Below, in pieces: positions 1 through 17,690 of a DNA stretch of 24,170 nt. The notes beneath the pieces are model-generated. The model was given only the letters and a program-made list of their open reading frames with translations, was not told the DNA's origin and did not search any database. Origin of the DNA: Sphaeroforma sirkka (Eukaryota > Opisthokonta > Ichthyosporea > Ichthyophonida). Within the stretch, counting starts at the first letter, position 1. Each line of letters starts with the position of its first letter. The DNA lies in assembly GCA_001586965.3 (NCBI GenBank), contig LUCW03002260.1:25001-49170 (forward strand). The letters run 5' to 3'. The position numbers were made by a program, and so were the translations under genes.

Positions 1-179
1 CAAGGGGCGGTACATTCGCCATCTCTTGCGGTGTAAAAAGGATGCGCAGAAAACATTGGAAATATGCTTACTATAATATCGATTTTCGCAGCACGAGTAA
101 TAAGAGACTTGTATCTGTTCACCTTGTATCAGTATCTCTTCCTCTATTTGCTCACATAGTACCTCGCTACGTATCACAG
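1..179 (+). other. HMBS: HMBS intron, possibly with the end of the preceding exon
   Basis: Lies directly upstream of the HMBS last exon. Bases 1-9 read CAA GGG GCG (QGA), which could correspond to the conserved GQGA motif of the enzyme. However, this motif is normally about 30 residues upstream of the Cys-loop signature and the intervening codons are not visible in an open frame. Candidate donors (GT at 10, 30 or 96) cannot be ranked by eye. The 3' part is pyrimidine-rich before the CACAG acceptor, as expected for intron. Confidence 0.45.
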
Positions 180-468
180 TTTCATGCGCAAGCTCGAAGG
201 CGGCTGCAGTGCACCTTTGGGCACGGAAAGCAAGTACGACGAAGCGACTTCCACACTCATCATATCTGGCGCTGTGTTCTCGCTCGATGGTAGTGAGTGT
301 ATAATTGAAACTCTAAGTGCAGAAGTGACTGATTCAAAGGGTGCTGAACAGTTAGGCGTGGATCTCGCCCACGCGTTGCTGCAGAAAGGCGCACAGGCTA
401 TTCTCACAGCCGCGCATGACGCTACACACGCCAGTAATCCCACCCAAGCCCCAGCAAATAAAGCTTAA
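180..468 (+). CDS. HMBS: Hydroxymethylbilane synthase (porphobilinogen deaminase), last exon
   Basis: C-terminal exon of the enzyme that polymerises four porphobilinogen units into hydroxymethylbilane in haem synthesis. The exon opens after a CACAG acceptor ending at 179; base 180 completes a split codon, followed by FMRKLEGGCSAP, the family signature. The Cys codon at 205-207 is the residue that carries the dipyrromethane cofactor in this family. The next stretch, ISGAVFSLDGSE, matches the third domain (human: LTGGVWSLDGSD), and the protein ends with the usual G-hydrophobic-A-LL-KGA helix (DLAHALLQKGAQAIL). TAA is at 466-468. An AATAAA at 457-462 overlaps the end of the coding region, so either the 3' UTR is very short or that signal is unused. 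The upstream exon is mostly outside the window: bases 1-30 could hold its end (QGA-like codons at 1-9), but I could not fix a donor with the required phase. Family assignment is firm; the exon start is well supported. Confidence 0.9.
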
Positions 469-863
469 CGTATTGCCCTGATTTTGGACTTCAATTATGC
501 TTGCATTACACCACAGCTGAACATCGTCTAACGGCGCAGACAAACAACTCCGATATACATATGCGTTTGTTTGAGTATAATACAACGCTAGTAGGATAAT
601 ATAGTCTTGATTCTGCCACACGAAGAAGCAAATCCTTCAGGGGGCTTCAGCCCACCATTCATAATTTTTTCGCGATGCCACGAGATTTATATCACAGGTG
701 GCAGCCAAACATACAGGGGATATAAATATCTACGAAATCCGAATATCTCATCGCCAATACAATAGAACGGAAGTCAGCTCGATTGTAACATATATTTCTT
801 TATCTTTTGATCTACAGGAAAGATTCAATTGCCTTCGAACCCCAGAAAGTCTTAAGATTGAAT
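469..863. other. Convergent intergenic region, 3' UTRs
   Basis: A 395-bp interval between the stop codons of two convergent genes (HMBS on plus, Rieske on minus). It should hold both 3' UTRs. No conserved coding signal is seen on either strand. No clear minus-strand AATAAA (TTTATT on plus) was found, so the Rieske poly(A) site is not assigned. Confidence 0.6.
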
Positions 864-2750
864 TTAACCGACAACAACCTTGGCACCGTCCTCAATGAAC
901 TCATATGGGGGCACTTCCATGTTAAGGGGAGCGGGTCCCTTTCTAATACGTCCCGAAATATCGTAATGAGAACCGTGGCAAGGGCAGAACCAACCTCCAT
1001 AGTCTCCAGCTTCGCCTACGGGGATGCAACCTAGATGCGTGCATACACCTACAGACACACAAAAGAAAATTGTGATTGGCCAATCAACGGATATATGTTG
1101 TGCTTGTCATGATTGTATTGTTCCTAACTACGCTACATAGAACAAATAGACAAGATACAGTAAACACGACTATACTTGTCTACATGACACCGTCAGTGAA
1201 TTCTATGCAAGTTAGATGTATATTAACGTTGTCGCGCAAAAAAAGATAACAATATGAACGCGTGCAATCACCGACTGTATAAGCCAATGCAGTCATAAAC
1301 CTACTCGTGAACAAACTCTTCGTGGCTAAAACTTCTGCTGCGCAACTAAAATGCATACATACATACACATCCCTATATATATATATATACAAACATAAAC
1401 ATAAACGTATATATATATAATACACATATTATACATATAAATATGAATACATGTGATACGCGAGTCACATATTCGCAAATAATGGTGTACAAGCGTAATC
1501 TCATGATCTAAATGACAAAATGTGCACCCATACAAATCGATATCAAAACTTGTATAGTACACCTATCCTGAAACCGATTTACACATACATATCACTACAT
1601 ATCAACCCTTGTATGGTACAGCTTCATATATGCAAACAGCCATGTGCCTTTTTAACTGCTTATATGTTAGCACAAGCTCCGACATATTCCGCGTGTTTAA
1701 AACACCTGGATGATTTGCAGACTCTACACCTAACTTACCAATCATAACCAAGTACTCGGGCACACTAGCACGGTCAGCGTCAGTTTCGGGATCACGAAGG
1801 GAGGGCACATCGACACTGTTAGCTTCCTCGATCTCAGCGGCGGTTCTGTGACGGATAACAAGAGGCTTTCCTCGCCACTTAAGAGCCTGTGCGTGTTTCA
1901 AATATCGAATTGAAATTAGACTCGTAGAGTATTAACGAAACATCGCCGATTTAAAGCGCGGCTCTCATACAGAGCTTAGAAATGATGCGAGCGCGCTGAG
2001 TTCGATTGTATGCATTGCAGTATGCAGGTATATACACATGAATACCACAGACGTGCATAGGTAGTATAGTATAGATGTGGGATACATACCAAGTTCTTTC
2101 CTTCGGGGATGGCCGTAAGGTCGACTTCGATCTTTGCTAACGCCAGAACATCGGCTGAGGCACTCCAAGAGGCCAAAAAGTCCATAAGACCGTTTTTGAC
2201 TGAAGCGGCACCAAGCATGGTAGCTGATCCAGCGAACAAGTAAGTAAAGGCGCGACGGGATGGGTCACCCGCAGTCTTTTCGTCTCTTTTATATGCCGAG
2301 AAATCAGGAGCTACTACATCGTTGTGAAGATATCTGACACTGGTCTTGCCTGCAGCACGTTGTTACAGAACCGAATCAACATGTGAGTCTAAGGCGTCCA
2401 TAGCTTATCAAAAAAAATGAAGAAGGCACATTTTTTGTTTGTTGCATATATCATGCTCCCCTTGAGCTATCGCCTTAGTATCACCTAACCCCAGTCCTGT
2501 GGGCATACGACCCCAAGAAGTTTGAAAGGTATTTCTGGGTACATATAACAGCATAGACAGCAGACATACCTATTGTCGTGGATGTCATGCGCATTTTCCC
2601 GCTTCCGTTGAACTCATGTTTCGACAATGGCGCGCCGGAAACAGCGTTGGATAGTGGGATAGCGGCGGAAGCAGCTGTACGTGGTCCCAAAGTGGTGGAA
2701 GTCACGCTCAGCAGCTTACCAACCACGCCCGAATTTCGCAAACTGTACAT
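864..2750 (-). CDS. UQCRFS1: Cytochrome b-c1 complex Rieske iron-sulphur subunit, mitochondrial (complete, 4 exons)
   Basis: Complex III subunit that passes electrons from ubiquinol to cytochrome c1 through a 2Fe-2S cluster in the mitochondrial inner membrane. Minus-strand exons: 2750-2570, 2349-2090, 1886-1739 and 1048-864, giving 774 nt and 257 residues. All three introns are GT-AG, and phases agree (Gly codons split at residues 61 and 197; the middle junction is phase 0). Residues 1-60 form a Ser/Thr/Arg-rich mitochondrial presequence starting MYSLRNSG. The transmembrane helix is about residues 95-116 ([15 protein letters not shown]). It is followed by the hinge-region signature [14 protein letters not shown], then IPEGK and [13 protein letters not shown]. 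Cluster ligands are visible in CTHLGC (199-204) and CPCHGSH (218-224), and the protein ends KVVVG. Length and order match animal and fungal Rieske proteins. Intron 3 (690 bp) carries an AT microsatellite. The start was chosen as the only Met giving a presequence in phase with exon 2. The symbol is the animal name; RIP1 is the yeast equivalent. Confidence 0.97.
1049..1738 (-). other. UQCRFS1: Rieske gene intron 3 with AT-rich microsatellites
   Basis: The largest intron of the Rieske gene (690 bp). On the minus strand it starts GTAAGT and ends CTGTAG. It contains short (TA)n runs near 1374-1389 and 1410-1422 and (ACAT)n runs near 1352-1370. No conserved coding exon was seen in it. Confidence 0.85.
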
Positions 2751-3200
2751 TTTTATTATCTAAACGGAACGGTAAATGAATTATGGGCAAGGAGATGAGT
2801 AATAGAGATCCAGAGATCGAGTTGAATATACAAAGTTCGCCTGTACGTATGAACAGGCACAAACCGCTTGTAAAATACGTATGTCGTCTTCACGCTATGA
2901 AAATTCCTACTCATTTCGAGTGGTAAGCTTTGCGACACGTAAATAAATATACCACATTCTATTGTGGCATAACTACAGAGTGCATACGATGCTATAAAGT
3001 AGAAAACTCAGCAACACAGAAACTTCACATAGAAACAACCTCCAGACTAGAGGAGACAATCCGAAGGAAGCAGCACTAAAAAAGCATCTGTATCGGCATG
3101 AATGATCATGTGTGATTATATGCATATAAGGAAATATAATTTCAAACATAAACATAAACATGAATATAAATATGAATGACAATTTTTATAAGTATATGTG
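2751..3200. other. Intergenic, Rieske upstream region
   Basis: No gene is recognised. This is the 5' flank of the minus-strand Rieske gene and should hold its promoter, but no distinct TATA box or other core element can be chosen among many AT-rich matches. A short run of (CATAAA)-like repeats appears at about 3145-3175 before the microsatellite block begins. Confidence 0.5.
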
Positions 3201-3202
3201 TA

Positions 3203-3246
<44 letters not shown>

Positions 3247-3329
3247 TATCTTATGTATAATTATATACAAATCAACGAAATCAATTTATATATATATATA
3301 TATAGCCAATTATAAATGAATGTCACATA

Positions 3330-3408
<79 letters not shown>

Positions 3409-3562
3409 TGCATTTATTCATAATATATTCAACTTGAAATACGATTTATATAGCTATATGTAGGTCTTTGAAAATATCTCAAAACATACATACAATCATA
3501 CATACTTATAAATGTATAAATATAAATATATATACATATACATATCTATGTACGTATGAATA

Positions 3563-3643
<81 letters not shown>

Positions 3644-4066
3644 ATGCGTATATATACATGATTATAAAAAACATCTATATACGAAATATCAACGAATATA
3701 CAAATAAATGCAAACTTACATACATGCATACAAACACACAAATTTACATACATACATAAACGTATATACATATGTATATATAAAAAGATAGATAGATAGA
3801 TAGATAAAACATATATACACAACCCAACACACATACACACATATAATAACATATATACATATATATATTTATATTAGAATATATTAAAATAAATAGATAG
3901 ATAGATCATATATTCTTAAATCTAAGACAACTATCGTTATATATATATATATATATATAGATAGAATATATACTCTTAAATTTATGACAATCATCGATAT
4001 ATATATATATATATGTAACATACATACTTGAAATATGAGATACGCTTTAATATTATGTGTGTACGT

Positions 4067-4157
<91 letters not shown>

Positions 4158-4260
4158 ATATACCTTAAAATTTATGACAATCATCGATATATATATATAT
4201 ATATGTAACTTACATACTTGAAAATATGAGATACGCTTTTAATATTATGTGTGTACGTCC

Positions 4261-4296
<36 letters not shown>

Positions 4297-4587
4297 TGTG
4301 TGTGTGTGTGCAAAATATATATTATATGTCTGGATAAATGTATATAAATATATATATATATATATATGCGTGTGTTCGTGTGTGATAATGTATATATGTA
4401 TAAATGTATAGGTCTATGCATATATGTTATATGTTTATTATACATGTGAACATATTCATATATATATATGTATGTGTGTATGTGTTTGAGTGTATGTGTG
4501 TGTATATATGTTTGAGTGTGCGTGCGTGTGTATGTGTATAAATGTAAATATGATTTGTTTATTTATATGTATATGTATATACTTAAA

Positions 4588-4649
<62 letters not shown>

Positions 4650-4650
4650 T
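3201..4650. repeat. Microsatellite cluster: (TA)n with (GT)n and (GATA)n
   Basis: A 1.45-kb block of simple repeats. Long uninterrupted (TA)n runs lie at about 3206-3242, 3333-3400, 3568-3594, 3609-3638, 4069-4153, 4261-4292 and 4591-4645. A (GT)n run joins two TA runs at 3595-3608, and another lies at 4294-4310. (GATA)5 is at 3786-3806. Open frames here encode only Ile-Tyr repeats and are artefacts. No gene is seen. Confidence 0.95.
3961..4262. repeat. Tandem segmental duplication around a (TA)n core
   Basis: The segment 3961-4068, starting ATAGAATATATAC, is repeated at 4151-4262 with only a few differences, an offset of 190 bp. Both copies carry TTTATGACAATCATCGATAT, a short (TA)n, a GTAAC...ACATACTTGAAA core and end in TATTATGTGTGTACGTCC. 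A third, more diverged partial copy precedes them at about 3895-3960. The pure (TA)n tract 4069-4153 sits between the two good copies. Confidence 0.9.
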
Positions 4651-8542
<3,892 letters not shown>

Positions 8543-9552
8543 ATAATATTAATTCCTTCTTTGGAATCAAAAGGCATAAATCAGTCATATCATGTACTTA
8601 TTCGTTGATTTTACTTTATTTGCAGTTTCGTCGGTATGTAGTCCTGTAATATTGCGCAAACTTATTAGCACTTCAATTTCGATTGCCTTCCGGTATCTTG
8701 TGTGGGCTGATTTTTCCTAACATTGAAATTTGCTGAGCTGTTCGCAAATTTATATAATTTTAAGCCACCAGTAATCTTAATCGATGCTGAGTGACGTTAT
8801 GAATTATTTCTCGAATTTGTGCACAGACCAGTGATTACTGGAGACTTTAATCGTTACGAACCGCTGGGATCGGTATAATCAACAATACCTCCTGATTATA
8901 TCTCTCTGCGGGTTCAAAACTCAGATGTGTCAATTTCAAGCACACACTCGAACTGTACAAGTAACCATGGATACATATAGTATTTTCATGGACATATATA
9001 GTCGTATTGACATCGATATATCTAATCATATTATATCTCTTCTATAGTGATATGTCCTGGCATCTTTCACAATGGCATCGCTCTCACCTGCTATCCAGTT
9101 CACTCCAGTGCAGAACAGCCTAGATTTCTCAATACTACAGCTTCTTCGTGTGCACAGCTCTTCTGAACAGTTTAAAATACTCACAGGCGAAGCAATTTTC
9201 GTCCTCTACTATTCTTTTCGACACTCCGCTTCATTCTCATGCCTGCAATGGCTTGATATATAAAATGTTGGCCAGTGTCTAAACATATTCCACTATATCA
9301 CTGGTTTTTGTGAATACCTGTGGGCTGTGTTGATAAGAGTTGTCTGTTGGATGGTCGTACACAATGTCGCCAAGTGTCTTTCCGAAATTGGCTAGTGATT
9401 TGTGTGTGAATAAAGCACATTATTTGTGGCTGCAATGGATAATCTAATTTAAATGTTGTGTAGGATATACACCGGACTCGTCACCAAATGTTCATTGTTG
9501 TAAAGGCACTGGTAATATCGCTGTAAAAGAAGTAACATGACAACCCCCTCCA
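8543..9552. other. Rab2 3' flank, no gene recognised
   Basis: About 1 kb downstream of the Rab2 stop. The first part should be 3' UTR, though no clear AATAAA is seen close to the stop. A 63-codon open frame at 9072-9263 has no recognisable family and no support from splice sites. An AATAAA occurs near 9411. Nothing else is assigned. Confidence 0.5.
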
Positions 9553-12690
<3,138 letters not shown>

Positions 12691-12759
12691 CACTCGCCGC
12701 CAAAGTCTGTTATCACTCGCCGCCAAAGTCTGTTATCACTCGCCGCCAAAGTCTGTTAT
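12691..12759. repeat. 23-bp minisatellite, three perfect copies
   Basis: The unit CACTCGCCGCCAAAGTCTGTTAT is tandemly repeated at 12691-12713, 12714-12736 and 12737-12759 with no mismatch. It is GC-richer than its surroundings. It lies inside a 69-codon open frame (12651-12860) that begins with a signal-peptide-like hydrophobic run. Because 23 is not a multiple of three, that frame reads the unit in all three phases without a stop. The frame has no recognised family, and I do not call it a gene. Confidence 0.95.
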
Positions 12760-14831
12760 CTGTGGCAATTTGTTGCCTATTTCCTGTCACTGCTTATTCT
12801 CAAGGTAATTATGCATATAAAAAGCCGGACACTTTAATTGCTTATGAAGAATGTGAGTGAAATTTGTAAAAGTATTTCATAGAGGGCGTGCCTGCACGCC
12901 TCTGACCAATAATTTTGTTTCTATATTTACTTCATTTCTGGGTGTGCATGCCATACCTATCATACTGCGCGATGTAGTAATGTGCATACTAGATTGGCGT
13001 ATGTGTTTATGTATGCTACGCGTAAATTACTTGCAGCAAGGAGACGTTATCTCTGAGAGGTGGCGCGACAAGGGGCAAGTTCAGATCTAGAACCCGACAA
13101 GCGAACAAAATCCTTCAAATACAACGCAATGCGTTGCTACGTTATCAGCGAGAAAGATTTTTTTTTTAACAACAACTAAATGCTCGGGAAGTTGTATGGT
13201 TCAGAAGTTCGCTCCTTGCCAGAGCTGTCGGACTTCTCACATCACAATTTCGTCCGCCCTAATATAAATCGCTTATTGGCGATCCTTCTGCCACAGTGAA
13301 AACCCTGGATTGAGAGAAATGGGCCACCAACAAGCAGACTTTCAATCCGGGCCCAAAAAATAATCAAGATGTGCAGTAAAACGTATTCACAATCTCCGAC
13401 ATAGAGTTAATAATAGTTTTCGTCGATATTGTTTGGCTCTGTTTTATCGAAATGGGAATAAAAACTTCACGAACAAAATTCGGGATGAAGTCCGGTCTTC
13501 ATATGCTCTCTTCCTCTCTTTCTCTCACTCTGTGGCGATTTTTAACCTCATTTGATTTCAATCTCGTTCCAATACAACTTTTTTGTATGGCAGCAGAGTG
13601 TGACAACATAATGCAGATACAGCACTCCTGCTATGCTTTGACAATGTTTTATATCGTTTTAAAAGCCACACGCAAATAACGCTTCAATCATGATGGTTTA
13701 TATGTGCTATTTCTGCTATATTCATCAATACAAAATATGAGATTGGACCCCTAATCCCTAACATAGTGTTTGACATCCTCGCCCATGCATCAACGATTTT
13801 ACTAACGTGCCGATGAATTTCACTTACCTGAATGGTCAGATAGAGATAAATTTCGAATCAAATTTCAAGGGAGACGAATTCTATTTGAAGATTTAGAGCA
13901 TTGAGAAGTGCCTAATTGATGGAAGTGTGTATAATATGATTTTCCTGTATCTCAAAAGACTGACTGCCAGCTGTAGACTAGATCTGATATATCTTAAGAC
14001 TACTGAATAAAATACTCCGGAGGATCGAACTTATAGATAGTGGCATAAATTATTTAAATTATTGTACTGAAGCTATGATCAAGTAATATCAAAGCATATG
14101 ATACAGTGAATATAAGAGTTTGAAAGTAGAAGAATTTAACAGGTCCAGGATCCTGTAAAATAAGCTGTGTGTAATAGATGAAAGTGTTTTTCTATCATTT
14201 CTCGTCTCTTAAATACCAGACCACCAAATCTGTCCTTTTTACGTTTGACAATCGTTGGTATATCTGATCCATTGATTTGGCTTGTCGTGCAACTTTCAGA
14301 ACGCGACATTAGCATTTTGATAACTTGTGTGTAGGTTGTGGCAAGCTTAATATTCATTTAAATACTATTAAAACGCTTGTTACAACTGACTGATTGTTAG
14401 AGTACAATGTAGTAGACTTTAAATAAAGTGCAAATGTATATATTTATTTCTGACCTCACCTTTGGTTTTATACCTAAGATGTTTGTGCTAGTGTTCAGCC
14501 GCTTGGACTGGCCAGGGTAAAAACTCATATGGTCAGTATGAGAAACCTTATGCAGAATACTTTAACACTTCGATGCTTTTCTATTTCAACTTCTCTGCAA
14601 CTAAATCTCACGCTGATCACATGATGCCTTTCCGCATAGGTTGTGACCCACATAGAACCGCAGCTAATATTAGAATGTTGCGGTTGACAGGCTTAATCCA
14701 CTCTCGGGAATCGGTTGAGAAACTTATACTTTCTTCACATTCTCAGACAATAAGCATATGCAGACCTCAATTACAACCTATTATTCTATTTTGTTTCTGT
14801 TCCATGTTGTAAAGTGTATACGTACACAATT
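12760..14831. other. No gene recognised
   Basis: About 2 kb of AT-rich DNA. Open frames at 12857-13090, 13452-13679, 14136-14357 (minus) and 14573-14812 are all under 80 codons, match no family I know and lack coherent splice partners. No structured RNA or transposon ends were noticed. Confidence 0.5.
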
Positions 14832-16066
14832 TCTCGTAATATATTTCTAGGCAGAAAAAAGTGGATGCAATTCTGCTTGGGTTAGAAGGCATATAAGCTT
14901 AACCCGGTGGAGGTCATATTGTAGTTAAAAGTCGGTAAAGTTGGTATTATATTTACCAAAGCGTGTAGCAATTTTTCATTGTAAATTGTGCATCAACTAC
15001 CGATATCGTACTGCAGCATAATCTATAAAAAACTTTAAGCTCAAAGATCTTGTGCAAGGTAAAATTTGACATTTATAAACTAAATTTGTTTTTTTTTGGT
15101 AGAATGCTAGACAGAAAAAAGATCATAAAATTATGTCCTAAGCTTAAGTTAGTGAAGGCTATATTGTATATAAATTTGTATTTAAATCAACAAAGTAGGT
15201 GCTATATTGCCAGAGCGTGTAGCAATTTTCTTGCTTTTACGGCACAACTGTACAAAAGTTGTGTTTTTCATGGTAGATTGTAATTACTGCAGTATAATCC
15301 AAAAAAAAAATTATGCATAATTTTTTTGTCCTTTGCAAGATGAAATCGGGCATAATGTTGAACTGAATCCTCGTGATATGTTTCTAGACATAAAAAGAGC
15401 TGATGGAATGTTGCCTGGAAGACACCTAAACCAAACCCGGTGAAGGCCGAAACAAAATTTAGAACGATAAAGTAGGTATTATATTAAGTAAGTGTTTAGA
15501 AATTCTTCACGGAAGATTGTGTATCAATTCCCGATATCGTACTGCAGCATAACCTAAAAAGCTTTTGTACGTTCGTATCCTTTGCTTTGAAAGATGAAAT
15601 TAGACATGGATAAACTGAAGCATTATGATATACTTCTAGACAGACTACAGCTGATAAAATTCTGTCTAGGCTAGAAGACACATGAGGTAAACCCGGTGCG
15701 GGCCATATTGCATTTCAGTCGGTAAAATGGGCGACACTTCTACTATATCGTGAAGCAATTTTTTATGGTAGATTGTGCATCAATGTATCAATTTTCGATA
15801 TTGTACTGCAGCATAATCTGGAAAGTTTATGTGAGTTCATATCCTTTGCAAATGAAATCGACATAATACAGACTGAATCATCGTGGTATAATTTGAGACA
15901 GAAAAATAATAATGAAATTCTGTATGGGCTGGATGGTACCTAAGCTCAAACTGGTGGAGGCCATATCGCAATTAAGTCGGCAAAGTAGGTGTTATATATA
16001 TTTGCCATAGCGTGTAGCAATTTTTCTTGCTTTTACGGCACAATTGTACAAAAGTTGAAAGCTGTG
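14832..16066. repeat. Diverged satellite array, about 4.7 units of 255-275 bp
   Basis: Five successive segments share the same order of blocks: CTAGACAGAAAAA, a weakly conserved AAACCCGGTG-AGGCCATATTG, AAGTAGGT-TTATATT, GCGTGTAGCAATTTTT, GATTGTGCATCAA, CCGATATCGTACTGCAGCAT, ATCCTTTGCAAGATGAAAT and CATAATG-TGAACTGAATC. The GTAGCAATTT block (or its equivalent) recurs at about 14961, 15215, 15490, 15748 and 16010, giving periods of roughly 254, 275, 258 and 262. Units 2 and 5 share an extra segment, CTTGCTTTTACGGCACAA followed by TGTACAAAAGTTG, that is absent from units 1, 3 and 4. The array ends inside that segment of unit 5. Divergence between units is high, suggesting age. Non-coding. Confidence 0.88.
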
Positions 16067-16114
16067 GCTTTTTTGTCCTCCCGGAGTTCGTAAATACCCC
16101 GGGCTTAAACAGCT

Positions 16115-16178
16115 AGGATAGCGAATAGAGATAGCGATTCGAGATAGTAATTAGAGATAGAGATTAGAGATAGAGATT
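16115..16178. repeat. 13-bp minisatellite, five copies
   Basis: Units of the form AGAGATAGAGATT run at 16115-16126 (12 bp, diverged), 16127-16139, 16140-16152, 16153-16165 and 16166-16178. The last two are identical and the earlier ones have one to three differences. The array lies between the satellite and a TATA-like site. Confidence 0.9.
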
Positions 16179-16270
16179 AGAAAGCCAAGCGCACAAGGGC
16201 ATAGTGTGACAGCGATTGCACAGACATATAATAGAATTTTTTTTGGTAGAATATAAGTTGATGCTATACG

Positions 16271-16278
16271 TATAAATA
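16271..16278 (+). promoter_or_regulatory. TATA-like box before a possible retroelement fossil
   Basis: TATAAATA lies about 30 bases before CTCACACACTCGTCG and upstream of a stretch of coding-like composition (16330-16980). It could be the core promoter of an old element or gene. In AT-rich DNA such matches are common, so this is weak. Confidence 0.25.
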
Positions 16279-16289
16279 AATCACTCGCG

Positions 16290-17014
16290 CTCACACACTC
16301 GTCGATAGTATAGAATAGGAAAGTAAAGCAACTATAACTAGAAAACTCGAGGAAACAGCCGATAACAAAGAGGATAGCAGCGTTCGCATCAACTTTGGCA
16401 ACCGGTTATCCAGATCATTTCGTAGCGCATTCACCAATCCCGACGCTGACAACACTGACAACACCGTCACCGATACATGTTTAATTGAAACCAGTTCAGG
16501 CGAGACCAACACCACTAACACAAGGTCAACTGGTGTACTCAATTACGCAAGCAGCTAACAGGATAGCAAAGAAACTTCGACGTCCCACTCCACAATCAAT
16601 CATCGATATGACAGCGCCAAGATCTGCACCTACGCAGACACCGGCATCTAACATCCCCCCGAGTTCTAGTATTGCAAACACTTCAATTAACTCACCCACA
16701 GCCTCAAACATTCAAAATCTCCAACAACTGGTAAGCTCTCAGCAACAGTCAGCCTCACAACTCCAGCAACAGCCAACGTACCAGCTGCGATATTTTCCAA
16801 CGATGTACTAAATTGGATACAATTAGCGCACCAACAGAATGCATCGATTGAGTAACTGAATGACACTGTTTTCGTACACTTCCGTCGAGGTACCAAAATG
16901 AAGACTCATGGCACTGTAGAAGGGACCTCCACGCTTCTGGCCACGCTCTACTCCCTGAGACCCTAGAGGCAAAAACGATTCAAAGTAAATGTGTCTTTGG
17001 CAGAGACCAAGAAA
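16290..17014 (+). pseudogene. Probable retroelement (gag-like) fossil fragment
   Basis: Between the minisatellite and the 5' LTR the base composition changes from AT-rich to balanced, with long plus-strand stretches free of stops. The predicted peptides are rich in Gln, Ser, Thr, Asn and Pro, for example around 16600-16800. This fits the low-complexity N-terminal part of a retrotransposon Gag or a disordered host protein. No domain was recognised. It appears broken. Its right end meets the LTR of the younger Ty3/gypsy element at 17015, which probably inserted here. It is treated as a fossil because of composition and context; a diverged host exon is the alternative. Confidence 0.3.
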
Positions 17015-17680
17015 TGTAGAAATACGGCCTCCGGTCAGTCTAAAATATCAAGATCAATTGAGATAATACATTGGTTTTTATTTGTATTTTAAATAATTAG
17101 TACAAGCTCTTTTTTTTCCAATATTTCCAAAGTGTTCTAAATTCACTTTGATGGCTCCAATAGCCTGAGTATTTGGTATGACTCATCTACTTGGACCTAT
17201 TTGAGACATTAGTAGATGTAGGATATTATAAACTAAATTTTATAATCTCCGAACTACTACTTATTGATTTTGGTCCTCCCGCCAATCTCCAAAATCCAAT
17301 AAGTCTTTTTCTTTTTTTAACTTTTCTTCAGATGGAACTTTATTTATATCAGCTAATGTATTAACGTGACTTACGTTATTATGTCTATTTACAAATTAGG
17401 CAAGTGGTCATGAACATTTAGTACTTCTAGTGAAAATTATTCAATAAAAAGAACAGCTAGAGGTACGCCCTGTGTGATCGAGGATATTTAGGCTCTTAAC
17501 AAGAGGCAGTCCCATCATTCTTACACAAGCTACCACTGCTAAATCTAACTGACTAAATTGTATTTTAGTTTAATATAGTTTGAAACCTAGTAATTTCCAT
17601 CGAAGTTTACATATTTTTCAGTTATATAGTAGTTACAGTAGTGTACTGCTTCTAGACTGTCTGACATCAATTTACTATCC
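17015..17680 (+). repeat. 5' LTR (right boundary uncertain)
   Basis: The left edge is fixed at 17015 by comparison with the 3' copy. Direct similarity can be followed to about 17319, where the window ends in the 3' copy. The true right end must lie before the gag start codon at 17691. No convincing CA terminus or tRNA primer-binding site could be picked by eye, so 17680 is only an outer limit. The LTR is AT-rich with several T runs and a TATATAG at about 17622. Confidence 0.85.
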
Positions 17681-17690
17681 AGCAATTACT

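Noticed and set aside
469-2750. A functional link between HMBS and the Rieske gene
   Set aside because: The genes are convergent, have no shared promoter, and both being tied to haem or respiration is not enough to claim linkage.
9072-9263. 63-codon open frame beginning MASLSPAIQFTP
   Set aside because: No recognised family, no splice partners and a length expected by chance.
12691-12759. CRISPR-like repeats
   Set aside because: The three 23-bp copies are directly adjacent with no spacers and the window is plainly eukaryotic.
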